64,000 nt of DNA from Sphingomonas immobilis (GCF_030580995.1 NZ_JAUQSZ010000003.1:1-64000); one strand, 5' to 3'; counted from the first letter of the stretch, positions 1 through 9,221 are shown. Notes: generated from the sequence alone by a model not told the origin. Program-made: numbers and translations.

Positions 1-16
1 GATAGGCCTTGCTCAC
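1..16 (-). CDS. possible start of thiolase-like gene, cut by window edge
   Basis: A GTG codon overlaps the stop of the truncated DUF35 gene (GTGA) and opens a frame reading MSKAY before the window ends. DUF35 OB-fold proteins are commonly encoded directly before a thiolase whose N-terminus looks like this. Only five codons are visible, so the identity is inferred from context. Confidence 0.3.
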
Positions 17-255
17 GCCGCCGTCTCCGGTGCGAACAGCGGTACCCAAAGATCCTGCGATTGTTCGAAACGTACCGCGACCTTCATGCCGATGAACATG
101 CTTTCGGGATCGCAATCGACGATATTGGTGGCGAGCCGCACATCGTCACGAGCTGCACGGTCGACCATCACGCTCACCGGCCGGACCGGCTCAACGCGCT
201 CGAATTCGGAATCATGACCCCGCTGGTCGATGTCGTCACCGATGCGGCGCGGGAT
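13..255 (-). pseudogene. N-terminally truncated Zn-ribbon/OB-fold (DUF35) protein
   Basis: The minus-strand frame ends at the TGA at 13-15 and is open back to an in-frame TGA at 256-258, about 80 codons. The C-terminal half reads like the OB-fold of DUF35 proteins that accompany thiolases in acyl-CoA and steroid catabolism, with the motif TNIVDCDPE followed by IGMKVAVRFE. The N-terminal zinc ribbon with its paired cysteines is missing, and there is no good start codon, so the gene is probably an inactive remnant. It points away from the plus-strand operon that starts at 466. Confidence 0.6.
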
Positions 256-314
256 TCAAAGAGGCCAAGGACGCCGCCGGCTGACGGGTCGATCGCGCGT
301 CGCCCGGAAGAACA

Positions 315-345
315 TTGACCCAAAGAATAAAACGATAAATAAATA
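315..345 (+). promoter_or_regulatory. candidate promoter of the VOC/SDR operon
   Basis: TTGACC at 315-320 is followed by an A/T-rich stretch containing TAAATA copies at 336-345, in a very GC-rich background and 120 bases before the first gene. Spacing to a -10 is ambiguous (15 or 19 bases). Its AATAAAACG core recurs at 1133-1141, before the SDR gene. Confidence 0.35.
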
Positions 346-465
346 CTGTGAGAGGCGCGGCAGATATCAGACCGCGCTCGGAGGATGCGACGATCGAACG
401 ATCCCGGCGGCCGATGGCTTTGCCCGGGGGCGCAGCGATGTAGTAACCATTGAAGGAGCACGCCG

Positions 466-1074
466 ATGAGCGCAGTCGAAGCCGCGGAACAGGCGGCGAC
501 ACGGCCTACCAACTATTTTTATCAAGGGGATTGGCCAGGCGGAGACTATACGTTCTTCCAGACCGCCTGGATCGTAGATGATCTTTTCGCCGCGATGCGC
601 AGATGGACGACAGTTTACGGCGTCGGTCCGTTTCTGGTGCTGCCGAAACGCAGCCAACTCGTCGACTATCGCGGCGAGGAGATCGAACTGGAAATTCAGC
701 TGGCCGTGTCGCAAAGCGGGCCGGTACAGCTCGAACTGATCCAGCAATTTTCGGATCGGCCCAGCGTATACCGCGAGATCTTCGGCGATCGGCCGGGCGG
801 GTTTCATCACGTATGCACGATCAGCAAGGCCTTCGAGGAGACCAAAGCGCATTACGAATCGCTCGGCTATCCGTCGATCGCGCGGATTAAGGGGCCGATG
901 AAGGTCGAATATTTCGACACGTTTAAAGATTTCGGCCATATCACGGAACTCGCTGAATATTCACCGGAATTTTTCGGTGCGCATGTCCGCAATGCCGAGA
1001 TCTGCAAAACTTGGGACGGGACCGATCCCATTCGCATGCTCACACGCGGCGGCTATCGTTTGCCGGAAAGCTGA
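466..1074 (+). CDS. VOC (glyoxalase/bleomycin-resistance fold) family protein
   Basis: This 202-residue protein has a single vicinal-oxygen-chelate fold: FQTAWIVDDLFAAMRRW near the start, a central ELIQQ strand, FHHVCT near residue 108 and ITELAEY near residue 160. In this superfamily, His and Glu in such strands bind a divalent metal, and members are isomerases, epimerases or ring-cleavage enzymes. A purine-rich ribosome site (AAGGAG) lies just before the ATG. It is the first gene of a plus-strand catabolic run, and a second VOC protein follows at 2016. Substrate is unknown. Confidence 0.8.
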   Translation: MSAVEAAEQAATRPTNYFYQGDWPGGDYTFFQTAWIVDDLFAAMRRWTTVYGVGPFLVLPKRSQLVDYRGEEIELEIQLAVSQSGPVQLELIQQFSDRPSVYREIFGDRPGGFHHVCTISKAFEETKAHYESLGYPSIARIKGPMKVEYFDTFKDFGHITELAEYSPEFFGAHVRNAEICKTWDGTDPIRMLTRGGYRLPES

Positions 1075-1145
1075 CGTTTGCGCAGCTGTTTCCAAGGTCC
1101 GCCCGGCCGCCACCGAACCGCGTAACCCATAAAATAAAACGGCGA

Positions 1146-1165
1146 TTGACAATATTTGACGCCGA
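1146..1165 (+). promoter_or_regulatory. possible secondary promoter before the SDR
   Basis: The roughly 155-base gap between the first VOC gene and the SDR contains TTGACA at 1146-1151 and a second TTGAC at 1156, again beside an AATAAAACG element. This could be an internal promoter or a regulator half-site pair. No experimental support is visible. Confidence 0.3.
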
Positions 1166-1230
1166 CGACATCGTTGGCGCCATCGGATCAGATGGCGCAG
1201 CACGACGCCGCGGGGATGAGGGTGACGGGA

Positions 1231-2019
1231 ATGATGTTGCGCGACAAGGTTGCCGTCATCACCGGCATCGGTCCGGGGCTTGGCCGGGCGCTGGCGCTGC
1301 TCGCGGTACAAGAGGGCGCGACGATCGCTATCTGCGCGCGCACCGCCGAAAAGCTCAATGCCCTGGAACACGACATCCTCGCGCTGACCCCCGACGCGCG
1401 GGTGTTGAGGCAGACGACCGATGTCTCTGACCGTGACCAAGCCCGGGCGTTCGTCGATGCCGTGGCGACCCGGTTCGGCAGAATTGACGTGCTGATAAAC
1501 AGCGCCTACACGACCGGCGCCTACCAGCTCGCGGCGGAAGCCGATCTCGACGACTGGCGGCGGACGCTGGACGTCAATCTGTTCGGGTCGATGAACATGA
1601 TACAGGCGACGGTGCCGCATATGCGGGCCGGCGGTGGCGGATCGATCGTCAACATCAATACCAAGGTTAGCCGGATGCCGCTCGAGACGATGGGCGGCTA
1701 TGCGGTTTCCAAAGCGGCGCTGCGGATGGCGACCGCCCAGCTCGCGAAGGAGCTCGGTGGTGATCATATCCGCCTCAATTCGATCTTTCCGGGTTGGATG
1801 TGGGGCACCACTGTCGAACAGGGGATGGTCGAGCGGGCGAAGCTCCAAGGCACCACCGTCGCGGCATTGCGCGCCGAGATCGAAAAGGCGATCCCGCTCG
1901 GCGCTATTCCGACCGACAGCGAGTGCGCCAAAGCGGTGATCGCACTTTCCTCGGACTATTTCTCTGCGGTAACCGGCGCGTGCCTCGATCTCAGCGCGGG
2001 CGAGTATATGCCCGTATGA
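1231..2019 (+). CDS. short-chain dehydrogenase/reductase (SDR)
   Basis: Classical SDR of about 262 residues. It has the NAD(P)-binding motif TGIGPGLG near residue 10, an NSA motif near residue 90 (usually NNAG) and the catalytic YAVSK with Tyr157 and Lys161. The usual catalytic Ser, 13 residues before Tyr, appears to be Thr (INTKVS). I chose the ATG at 1231 because GGGTGACGGGA precedes it; 1216 is an alternative in-frame ATG. The stop overlaps the next start (ATGA). It likely oxidises a hydroxyl or reduces a ketone of the pathway substrate. Confidence 0.85.
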   Translation: MMLRDKVAVITGIGPGLGRALALLAVQEGATIAICARTAEKLNALEHDILALTPDARVLRQTTDVSDRDQARAFVDAVATRFGRIDVLINSAYTTGAYQLAAEADLDDWRRTLDVNLFGSMNMIQATVPHMRAGGGGSIVNINTKVSRMPLETMGGYAVSKAALRMATAQLAKELGGDHIRLNSIFPGWMWGTTVEQGMVERAKLQGTTVAALRAEIEKAIPLGAIPTDSECAKAVIALSSDYFSAVTGACLDLSAGEYMPV

Positions 2020-2480
2020 TCGATGCGGTGCTCGCAGGCTTGCATCCTCCGCAGCTCTTCCACGTCGGCGTGGTCGCGGCGGACATTGATGTTGCGATGC
2101 GCGAAATGTCTGCCAGCCTGGGCCTCGCCTGGAAAGGCGGGAAAGCCAAGGTCATGGACCTCTGTCTGTATGGGCAAGAGCGTAAGGTGGAGATGCGGAT
2201 AGCGCATTCCCGGCAGGGGCCCCCGCATGTCGAGGTGATACAGGCGGTGCCGGACAGTCCGTGGGCGCTGCCGCCTGCGACGGGAGTGCACCACCTCTGC
2301 TACTGGTCGGAGGATTCGGCTGCGATCTGCGCGCGCCTCGAGGCGGCCGGCAACCGCCGTGTTCTCGGCAAGCCGAGTGCGCCGTCCGGTTATTTCCTTT
2401 CGCCAAGCGGGATGTATGTCGAGATCATCGACAAGGATCTGCACGATAGTATCGCGGGCTGGCTTGCGCGTGACTCGTGA
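2016..2480 (+). CDS. second VOC (glyoxalase-fold) family protein
   Basis: A 154-residue VOC protein starting inside the stop of the SDR (ATGA overlap), which indicates translational coupling. It has FHVGVVAADID at the start, HVEVIQ mid-protein, GVHHLCYW near residue 90 and a C-terminal GMYVEIID strand, matching the repeated beta-alpha-beta-beta-beta units of the fold with His/Glu metal ligands. It may act as a methylmalonyl-CoA-epimerase-like or lyase-type enzyme. Exact chemistry cannot be read from the sequence. Confidence 0.8.
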   Translation: MIDAVLAGLHPPQLFHVGVVAADIDVAMREMSASLGLAWKGGKAKVMDLCLYGQERKVEMRIAHSRQGPPHVEVIQAVPDSPWALPPATGVHHLCYWSEDSAAICARLEAAGNRRVLGKPSAPSGYFLSPSGMYVEIIDKDLHDSIAGWLARDS

Positions 2481-2514
2481 CTTGCCTTGCCCGGCAAACC
2501 GATGAGGTTTCGTA

Positions 2515-3624
2515 ATGACCGATGATGAAACTGCGGCGCTGAAGAAAGTCTGGAACGACTATCTCGACGGCTTGAAATCGGCCGGCGAGCAGCTGTTCCG
2601 AACGACCACGCCATCTGACCAGACGACCGCAGCGGAAGGGCTGCGGCATTTGTCGCGACTGACCCGCCTCGGGCTGGTCGCGATGATGGAATATGCCGAT
2701 CCCGATTTTCCGGTGCTCGCACGCTACGTCGACGAAGTCACCAAGTTCGGATGTGACAACCCCGACACCATCTACCAGCGCGCGCTCATCAACGGCGCGC
2801 ATCGGTATCGTATCGTGGGGACGCGTAATAGCATCGACTATCTGAGCTTCATCACCGCCAAGCCAGGGGAGAACGGCCGTCAGGACCAGATCGGGCAGAT
2901 CGATACCAAGACGCTGAAGGTAGGATCGGAGGGTACGTTCGAAATCACCTTGTCGCCCGAGCGGTCCGGCGAAAACTGGCTGCTGATGACGCCTGAAACG
3001 AAATCCGTGTCGGTGCGGCAGACCTATCTCAACCGCGCGACCGAAAAACCTGCCGATCTGCGCATCGAGCGGCTCGGCGAGGCCGTCACGCCGCCGTTGC
3101 TGACGCTTGAGGCGGTAAAAGCCAAACTGGCGGCTGCGAGTGGCTATACCCAATATTGCGCGACGCTGTTTACCGACTGGACCGAGAGCTATCTCGCGCA
3201 TCCCAATACACTTCCGCCAGCGGATCAGGACGCGTGTCTGCGCGCGGGCGGCGACCCCAACATCTATTTCTACCGGTCTTTCTGGTCGCTGGCACCCGAC
3301 GAGGCGCTGGCCGTCCATATCGCGCATATTCCCCAATGCGACACTTGGAACCTTCAGGTCGATAATTACTGGCAGGAGTCGATGGATCACCGATATTTTC
3401 GCAGCAGCGTGAACAAGCACACCGCTTGGCTCGACGCGGATGGCGGCGTGACGATCGTGATCGCGCATCGCGACCCCGGCCATCCCAATTGGCTCAGCAC
3501 CGCCGGACACAGGCTTGGCCATTTCGCGATGCGCTGGATCCGTGCCGCCGAGCACGTCGATCCTGTGGCCCGGCTGATTTCGTTCGACGAAGCGCGGGCA
3601 ATTCACGGAAAGGCCAAAGCATGA
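2515..3624 (+). CDS. DUF1214 domain-containing protein
   Basis: A 369-residue soluble protein whose C-terminal third (from about residue 230: YFYRSFWSLAPDEAL, then WNLQVDNYWQESMD and PGHPNWL) matches DUF1214, a domain often found near aromatic or steroid catabolic genes in actinobacteria and sphingomonads. The N-terminal part is helical and resembles nothing else I recognise. A GAGGTTTCGTA site precedes the ATG. The stop overlaps the sulfotransferase start (ATGA). Biochemical role unknown; the operon context suggests work on the same small molecule. Confidence 0.75.
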   Translation: MTDDETAALKKVWNDYLDGLKSAGEQLFRTTTPSDQTTAAEGLRHLSRLTRLGLVAMMEYADPDFPVLARYVDEVTKFGCDNPDTIYQRALINGAHRYRIVGTRNSIDYLSFITAKPGENGRQDQIGQIDTKTLKVGSEGTFEITLSPERSGENWLLMTPETKSVSVRQTYLNRATEKPADLRIERLGEAVTPPLLTLEAVKAKLAAASGYTQYCATLFTDWTESYLAHPNTLPPADQDACLRAGGDPNIYFYRSFWSLAPDEALAVHIAHIPQCDTWNLQVDNYWQESMDHRYFRSSVNKHTAWLDADGGVTIVIAHRDPGHPNWLSTAGHRLGHFAMRWIRAAEHVDPVARLISFDEARAIHGKAKA

Positions 3625-4805
3625 GCGACGATGCGATGTTTTTCCCGCAGGCGCTGATGGACGCCGCGATGGAGCGTACGGGTTTCAGCGATTTCGGTGA
3701 CATGGATTTCGTCTCGCCGATGAGGATCCTGTGCGACTCGCTTGATCGCGAGGCACCGCTCTCGCCCGCGGGACGGGCGGTGCATCGCGAGCGTCTGATC
3801 GGCACGCTGGTCAATCGACTAAACCTTTTTGAATGGCTGCGGCGTCATCCCGACATTGCCGATGAGGAGATTGGCGCGCCGATGATCATCGCGGGTCTGC
3901 CGCGCACCGGAACGACGATGCTGTACCGGATGCTGGCGGCGGCGGAGGGGGTGTGTACCCCCAAATTCTACGAGGTGACGAACCTCGCGCCCGCTTTCGA
4001 TTGGGATTTCGATCCTGTCACCGACGCGCGCATTCCCGCTGCCGAGGTGCGCGTCGCGGGAATGATGGCGGCGATGCCCGAACTGGCGTCGATATATCCG
4101 TTCGAGGCGATGGCGCCGGAGGAGAGCATCTTCCTCTATTACGGATCCTTCGTCTCTACGCACGAGCAGTCTTCGGCTTTGGTGCCGTCGTACAACGATT
4201 GGTTTGCCACCGCCGACAAGACGCCGGCCTATCGCTATCTCAAGCTCGCGGTGCAATTCCTTCAATGGCAGCGCCGCAGGGCCGGCACGCATCGCGATGG
4301 CAATCGCTGGCTGCTCAAGACGCCCGACCACCTTCATGGGTTGCAGGAATTGCTCGACGTATTCCCGGGCGCCAATATCATTCAGACACATCGCGATCCG
4401 ATCCAGACGATCCCGTCGATCTGTTCGTTCATCCGTGTGCTTCATGCGCCGACCGTCGCACGCGATGACGCCAAGGACATCGGCGATGCCTGGAGCACGA
4501 TGTTCGCCCACAGCATGAACAAGGTGCCAGCGATTCGCGCGGCCAGTCCGGGACGGTTCCTCGACATCTGGTACCGCGACACTGTCGCCGATCCGCGCAA
4601 GGTCGCCGAGGCCGTGTTCGATTTCATTGATCAGCCGCTCACCCAGGCGGGTTGGAACGAGATGCAAAAGTGGCGTGATGCCAACAAGCGCGAAGAGCGT
4701 CCGGCGCATAGTTATACACTGGAGGAATTCGGTCTTTCCGAAGCGCGCATCCGCGACGATTTCGCCGCTTACCGTGCTGACTATATCGAGCAGGTAGTCG
4801 CCTGA
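3621..4805 (+). CDS. sulfotransferase family protein (PAPS-dependent type)
   Basis: This 394-residue protein carries the 5'-phosphosulfate-binding loop GLPRTGTT at about residues 92-99 and a second nucleotide-contact region THRDPIQTIPSICS near residue 258, as in the Sulfotransfer_3 family. The ATG overlaps the DUF1214 stop. Such enzymes move sulfate from PAPS to hydroxyl groups of lipids, steroids or glycans. Several sphingomonad and mycobacterial catabolic clusters carry this subfamily, where actual sulfotransferase activity is unproven. It overlaps the next gene by one base. Confidence 0.85.
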   Translation: MSDDAMFFPQALMDAAMERTGFSDFGDMDFVSPMRILCDSLDREAPLSPAGRAVHRERLIGTLVNRLNLFEWLRRHPDIADEEIGAPMIIAGLPRTGTTMLYRMLAAAEGVCTPKFYEVTNLAPAFDWDFDPVTDARIPAAEVRVAGMMAAMPELASIYPFEAMAPEESIFLYYGSFVSTHEQSSALVPSYNDWFATADKTPAYRYLKLAVQFLQWQRRRAGTHRDGNRWLLKTPDHLHGLQELLDVFPGANIIQTHRDPIQTIPSICSFIRVLHAPTVARDDAKDIGDAWSTMFAHSMNKVPAIRAASPGRFLDIWYRDTVADPRKVAEAVFDFIDQPLTQAGWNEMQKWRDANKREERPAHSYTLEEFGLSEARIRDDFAAYRADYIEQVVA

Positions 4806-5662
4806 TGGCGTTCCTGGCGACGATCGGGGACGTGCGGATCACGGCGGTGTCGGAAATCGAAGCGGTGTTACCGGTCGGCGTGCTGTTCCCCGGGGCGAGC
4901 GCGACCGAGCTTGCGGCGATCGATTGGCTTGGCGAACCGTTTGCAACCGCCGCGGGCGAGATCCGTCTGGCGATCCAGGCATTCGTCGTCGAGACGCCGC
5001 GGTTGCGGATCCTGATCGATACCTGTCTGGGCAACGACAAACACCGCGCGTCGGGATTCGGGCACATGCTCAAGACTGATTTCCTGGAACGGCTGGCAGC
5101 CGCCGGCTATCCGCGCGAGCGCATCGACGTCGTTCTATGCACGCACTTGCACACCGATCATGCCGGCTGGAACACGATGCTGGTCGATGGTCGTTGGGTG
5201 CCGACCTTTCCCCATGCGCGCTATCTGTTCGGACGCGCGGAATTCGAATATTGGCAGCAGGCACAGAACGGCGACGATGCCGCGATGTTTCAGGATTCGA
5301 TACAGCCGATCGTCGATGCCGGGCTGGTCGATCTGGTCGAGGTCGACCATCGGATCGACACCGGCATCCGTCTGACTCCGACGCACGGGCATACGCCGGG
5401 CCATGTTAGCGTCGTTATCGAAGGCCTAGAAGCAAGCACGCAGGCCTTTATTACCGGCGATGCCTTCCATAGCCCTGCCCAGGTAGCGCGGCCCGGTTGG
5501 GGTGCGTTTGTCGACCATGACTCTCAGCTAAGCGGCGCGACGCGCGTCCGGCTGCTCGACGAGCTGGGCGATAGCGGCGTGCGCGTATTCGGCACGCACT
5601 TTCCTGCTCCGATTTGCGGGACGATCGTCCGTGAAGGCGACGGATACAGATTTCTGAGTTGA
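4805..5662 (+). CDS. metallo-beta-lactamase-fold hydrolase
   Basis: A 285-residue MBL-fold protein with the zinc motif HLHTDHAGW from residue 114, a further His in HGHTPGH near residue 197, the bridging Asp in FITGDAFHS near residue 219 and a late His in GTHFPAP. That complete ligand set implies a dinuclear-metal hydrolase. Relatives include lactonases, alkylsulfatase-like and thioesterase-like enzymes. Its start overlaps the sulfotransferase stop (TGATG), so it belongs to the same operon, where it may hydrolyse a lactone, ester or CoA thioester. Confidence 0.85.
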   Translation: MAFLATIGDVRITAVSEIEAVLPVGVLFPGASATELAAIDWLGEPFATAAGEIRLAIQAFVVETPRLRILIDTCLGNDKHRASGFGHMLKTDFLERLAAAGYPRERIDVVLCTHLHTDHAGWNTMLVDGRWVPTFPHARYLFGRAEFEYWQQAQNGDDAAMFQDSIQPIVDAGLVDLVEVDHRIDTGIRLTPTHGHTPGHVSVVIEGLEASTQAFITGDAFHSPAQVARPGWGAFVDHDSQLSGATRVRLLDELGDSGVRVFGTHFPAPICGTIVREGDGYRFLS

Positions 5663-5723
5663 CCTGCCCGATTCGAACGCCGAGGGTGAGATGATGGGCG
5701 CTCCGCGAGAGTGACGGGCAGGT
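5662..5723. terminator. inverted repeat after the operon
   Basis: ACCTGCCCG at 5662-5670 is matched by CGGGCAGGT at 5715-5723, starting at the MBL stop codon. The arms are perfect over nine bases with a 44-base loop and no T-run, so this could be a weak terminator, an mRNA-stabilising hairpin or the edge of lost mobile DNA. Confidence 0.4.
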
Positions 5724-6029
5724 GCTGCATGCGATCCCGCAATACAAACTAAAGCAGCTTTGCCTGCCAGCGTCGGTGAGAATCTGCATCGGCGCGGTCG
5801 GCACGTCAGCGTTATGCCGTCCTAATTCTCAATCTCCTGAGCGACATTCTCCCGCAGTTCTGGCGCCAGGGCGGACTGCGCATCGAAGACAACGGGCGCT
5901 AGAAGAGCCGTTCGCCGCTCGTCGGTTATTTGGGGCCCGGAGCACAATCGGTACGGAAACGATAAATACTCACCCATCGAGCGCGCGATGTATACCGTCC
6001 AGCTGATCGGCGAGTACCTGAGCCCTGCC
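5724..6029. other. gene-poor debris with short open runs
   Basis: About 300 bases with no intact gene. A plus-frame run from 5931 (WGPEHNRYGNDKY, then SPIERAMYTVQL) looks protein-like and is continuous with the peptidase remnant, but I do not recognise it. Another run near 5830-5900 reads LSDILPQFWRQGGLRIEDN before a stop. Both are best read as scraps of deleted genes. Confidence 0.4.
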
Positions 6030-7098
6030 CCGCCGACCTTCGAGAATACTATCGTGGGACTGGGATCGCTATGCCGAACAGGTCCGCAAGGCCCGGTCCG
6101 ACCTCGACGAGGGTGCGGTAAAGCCCTATGTCGAAATCAATACCGTGCTTGAGAAGGGCGTTTTCTGCGCCGCCCGGCAACTATACGGCATCACCTTCAA
6201 GGAACGCCACGACATTCCGGTCTACAATCCGGACATGCGCGTGTTCGAGGTGTTCGACCATGACGGCAAGCACCTCGCGCTCTGATACTGCGACTATTTC
6301 AAGCGCGACAATAAGCAGGGCGGCGCATGGAACAGCAGCCTCGTCGGCCAGTCGAAGCTGCTCGGCAAGAGCCTGTGATCTACAACGTCGCCAACCTGCC
6401 CAAGCCTGCGCCCGGCCAGCCGCGCTCATCAGTTCGACGACGTGACGACGATGTTCCACGAGTTCGGCCATGCGCTGCACGGCTTCTTCTCAACGATCGC
6501 CTATCCTTCCGAGGGGGCCTCGGCGCGCGACTTCGTCGAGTTTCCCTCGCAGTCTAACGAACACTGGGCGCTCGATCCAAAGGTGTTCGCCAATTATGCG
6601 GTGCACTACAAGACCGGCGCGCCGATGCCCGCGCCGCTGGTCGCCAAAATCCGCCAGGCCGCGAAGTTCAACCAGGGCTATGCGCTCGGCGAACTGATCG
6701 CGGCGGCCGAACTCGACATGCAGTGGCACGCGCTCCCCGCCAGCGCGCCCAAGCAGGATGTCGACGCGTTCGAAAGCGCCGCGCTCGCAAAGATCGGGCT
6801 GGACGTCGCGCACGTGCCGCCGCGCTACCGGACCAGCTATTTTCAGCATATCTGGTCCGGCGGCTATGCGGCCGGATATTACGGCTATCTCTGGACCCAG
6901 ATGCTCGAGAACGACGCCTTCGCCTGGTTCACCGCGCATGGTGGCCTTACGCGCGCCAACGGCGACCGCTTCCGCGATCTTGTTCTCTCGCGCGGACATA
7001 GTCAGGAGTACGATACGACGTTCCGCGCATTTTACGGCAAGGATCCGGATATCGCGCCGATGCTGCAGGATCGTGGACTTGCCAATCCGGGGCAATGA
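6030..7098 (+). pseudogene. M3-family peptidase (oligopeptidase/Dcp type) pseudogene
   Basis: The 3' part (6442-7098) reads cleanly through the zinc motif HEFGH and the rest of an M3 catalytic domain. Upstream the same protein is broken. PPTFENTI, normal near the N-terminus of the family, is joined out of frame at about 6054 to WDWDRYAEQV of the catalytic domain, implying a deletion of several hundred residues. A TGA at 6283-6285 (probably from a Trp codon) and two frameshifts near 6375 and 6420 follow. The remaining ORF lacks the N-terminal lobe and is unlikely to work. Confidence 0.85.
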
Positions 7099-7155
7099 CC
7101 TCGGCTGACGCAGGCTGCATGTTCGACGAAGACGTAGGACAATCCTTCTTGCAGG

Positions 7156-8274
7156 TCATTGCTCTGCTTTTGACGCAGGCAGATCGCCCGCTGGCATCAA
7201 CCCATCCATGATCGCCGTCAGGGCAAGCGCGGTCTGAAGCTCCATCGCGCTATGCCCGGCATTGGTGCGCACGTAGCTGACCGGCGCCGCGCCGACGGCC
7301 GCCAGCGCGTCGATCAGGCGCGATGCCTGGGTGAGCGGGCATACCTGATCGAAGCGCCCGTGGACGATGTGGATCGGGATGTTCGCGATCCGGTCGACAT
7401 TGCCGAGGATGTAATCGGGCGCGAGGAACAGATGCTGGGCGAAGAAATGCGCCTCGATCTGCGCGAAGGACAAGGCGAACTCGGCGTCGCCGAACTTGCC
7501 GGGATCGTCGTCCTTAGGAATGAGGTTGGAGATCGTGCCCTCCCACACCGACCAGGCGAGCGCGGCGCGCAGTTGCCGGTCGCGGTCGGCATCGCTTGCC
7601 GGCACCAGGTCGAAGATCGCTTTGTAAGCCGCCATCATGTCGCCGCGCCCAGCGGTTGAGATGACCTCTACGAACGCCTTCCACTCGTCGGGATAGGCGA
7701 CGTAGCTACCAGGTTCGGTGAGCGCGAAGGGCGACTCCGCGAAGGTCGCGGCATTGCCCTGGTACATGTAACGCAGATCGTCGCGCGATCCGATGAAGAT
7801 GCCCCGCAGGATCAGCGTGGCGACATTCTCCGGATGCCGGATCGCATAGACGAGCGCGAGTGTGCTGCCCCAGCTTCCTCCAAAGACGTGCATCCTGCCG
7901 GTAATGCCGAGCGCATCGCGCAGGGCGTTGATGTCCTCGACCAGATCGTCGGTCGTATTGCGAACGAGCGCGACCTCCGGTCCCGCCTGGGCTACGGTCG
8001 GCGTGCTTTTCCCGCACCCGCGTTGGTCGAACAGGATGACGCGGTAGCGCGCGGGATCGAAGAAGCGGGCCATGACCGGCGCGCAGGCTCCACCGGGGCC
8101 GCCGTGCAGGAACATAACGGGTTCGCCCGCCGGGTTTCCGTAATCCTCCCAGTAGAGCGTGTGATCGGGCGCCGTGTCGACCTGCAGCATGCCGCTCTTG
8201 TTCGGCATGGCGGCGGGATATTTCCATTCATTGGTGATCGCGCTGGTCGTCTGGAGTCCGGAGAAATCGATCAT
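7156..8274 (-). CDS. pip: proline iminopeptidase (S33 alpha/beta hydrolase)
   Basis: A 372-residue alpha/beta hydrolase with the oxyanion HGGPGG near residue 57, DQRGCGKS, the nucleophile elbow GGSWGS, a C-terminal HGRFDQVCP carrying the acid, and GHSAME with the catalytic His. This order matches proline iminopeptidase, which releases N-terminal proline from peptides in the cytoplasm. I chose the internal ATG at 8274 (MIDFSG) because GACGAGGGCAAG precedes it and upstream residues look non-homologous. Confidence 0.88.
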   Translation of the reverse strand: MIDFSGLQTTSAITNEWKYPAAMPNKSGMLQVDTAPDHTLYWEDYGNPAGEPVMFLHGGPGGACAPVMARFFDPARYRVILFDQRGCGKSTPTVAQAGPEVALVRNTTDDLVEDINALRDALGITGRMHVFGGSWGSTLALVYAIRHPENVATLILRGIFIGSRDDLRYMYQGNAATFAESPFALTEPGSYVAYPDEWKAFVEVISTAGRGDMMAAYKAIFDLVPASDADRDRQLRAALAWSVWEGTISNLIPKDDDPGKFGDAEFALSFAQIEAHFFAQHLFLAPDYILGNVDRIANIPIHIVHGRFDQVCPLTQASRLIDALAAVGAAPVSYVRTNAGHSAMELQTALALTAIMDGLMPAGDLPASKAEQ

Positions 8275-8414
8275 CTTGCCCTCGTCGCTTGTGAGCGCAG
8301 CTAGGCGCATGCGGTTACACCGGCAAGGCAAGGCGGAAGGCGCCGAACGATGAAAGCCTGCGCCAGCGATAGATCGGCGGTGAACGGCGTCGCCGCCACA
8401 CCGCACCGCCGCCG

Positions 8415-9221
8415 TCAGTCCTGCGCCGTCGCAACGTTCTCGATCGCGGCCGTGATCTGCGCGCGCAGATCCCGATCGCGGGTGACGTCCAGCAACGACG
8501 TCAACGTGGCGCGCGCATCATCGGCGGCGCCCGACATGAGTTGATATTGTGCGAGGGCCCACCATCCATGGACTGCCGAGGGCGCGATCTTCGTCATGCG
8601 CTCGTACACCGTCCGGGCGCGCTCATGGTCGCCTTCCTGCTCCGCCCGGCCGGCCTGATTGTTGAGCAGACGGACGATCACATCGCGCGCACTCATCCCG
8701 AAAGTTTTCTGAGCCACGCCGCGCGCAACGCCCTTCTCGATGCCGAGAGCGACGTCCAGTTGCGCAGGGTCGACGCTCGCCCCGCCATCGAAGACGTCGA
8801 TGATCGCAGGATCGTCGGGTCCGACCTGCACGAGGACGTGGCCGGGGAGGTTGAGGACGGTCGCGGTCCAGCCGACCTGCCGCGCAACCGCGACATAGAT
8901 GATCGCTATGCTGATCGGCAGCCCGCGCCGCCGGTCGAAGACCCGGATCATGTCGGCGTTGACCGCCGCATCGTAGGTGTCGCGGTCACCCGTGAAGCCG
9001 TGCTCGCCGTATATGACGTCGGCGAGGATCTCAGCCTGCCGAGCTCCCGTTCGGGCATCCGATCCTATGGCCGAAACCCGCGCCGCCATGTCCGCGACGA
9101 CCCCGAGATAGTCCGTCACGCTCGCCTGGTGGTGATCCAGGGCCGACAACTCCAGCGCTGCGGCCTCGACCGGAAAGGCGTCGTCGTCCATCAGTCCGAA
9201 AAATTCGATTGCCGCGCTCAT
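8415..9221 (-). CDS. SirB1 family protein (transglutaminase-like with TPR)
   Basis: This 268-residue protein has the SirB1 pattern: RRGLPISIAIIYVAVAR followed by LNLPGHVLVQV in the transglutaminase-like core, then a C-terminal helical part (RAEQEGDHERARTVYERM) resembling TPR repeats. The usual papain-like Cys is not evident, as in many SirB1 proteins, so it may be a scaffold rather than an enzyme. Start chosen at MSAAIEFF (9221), where homology begins. It is followed downstream, on the same strand, by proline iminopeptidase. Confidence 0.8.
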   Translation of the reverse strand: MSAAIEFFGLMDDDAFPVEAAALELSALDHHQASVTDYLGVVADMAARVSAIGSDARTGARQAEILADVIYGEHGFTGDRDTYDAAVNADMIRVFDRRRGLPISIAIIYVAVARQVGWTATVLNLPGHVLVQVGPDDPAIIDVFDGGASVDPAQLDVALGIEKGVARGVAQKTFGMSARDVIVRLLNNQAGRAEQEGDHERARTVYERMTKIAPSAVHGWWALAQYQLMSGAADDARATLTSLLDVTRDRDLRAQITAAIENVATAQD

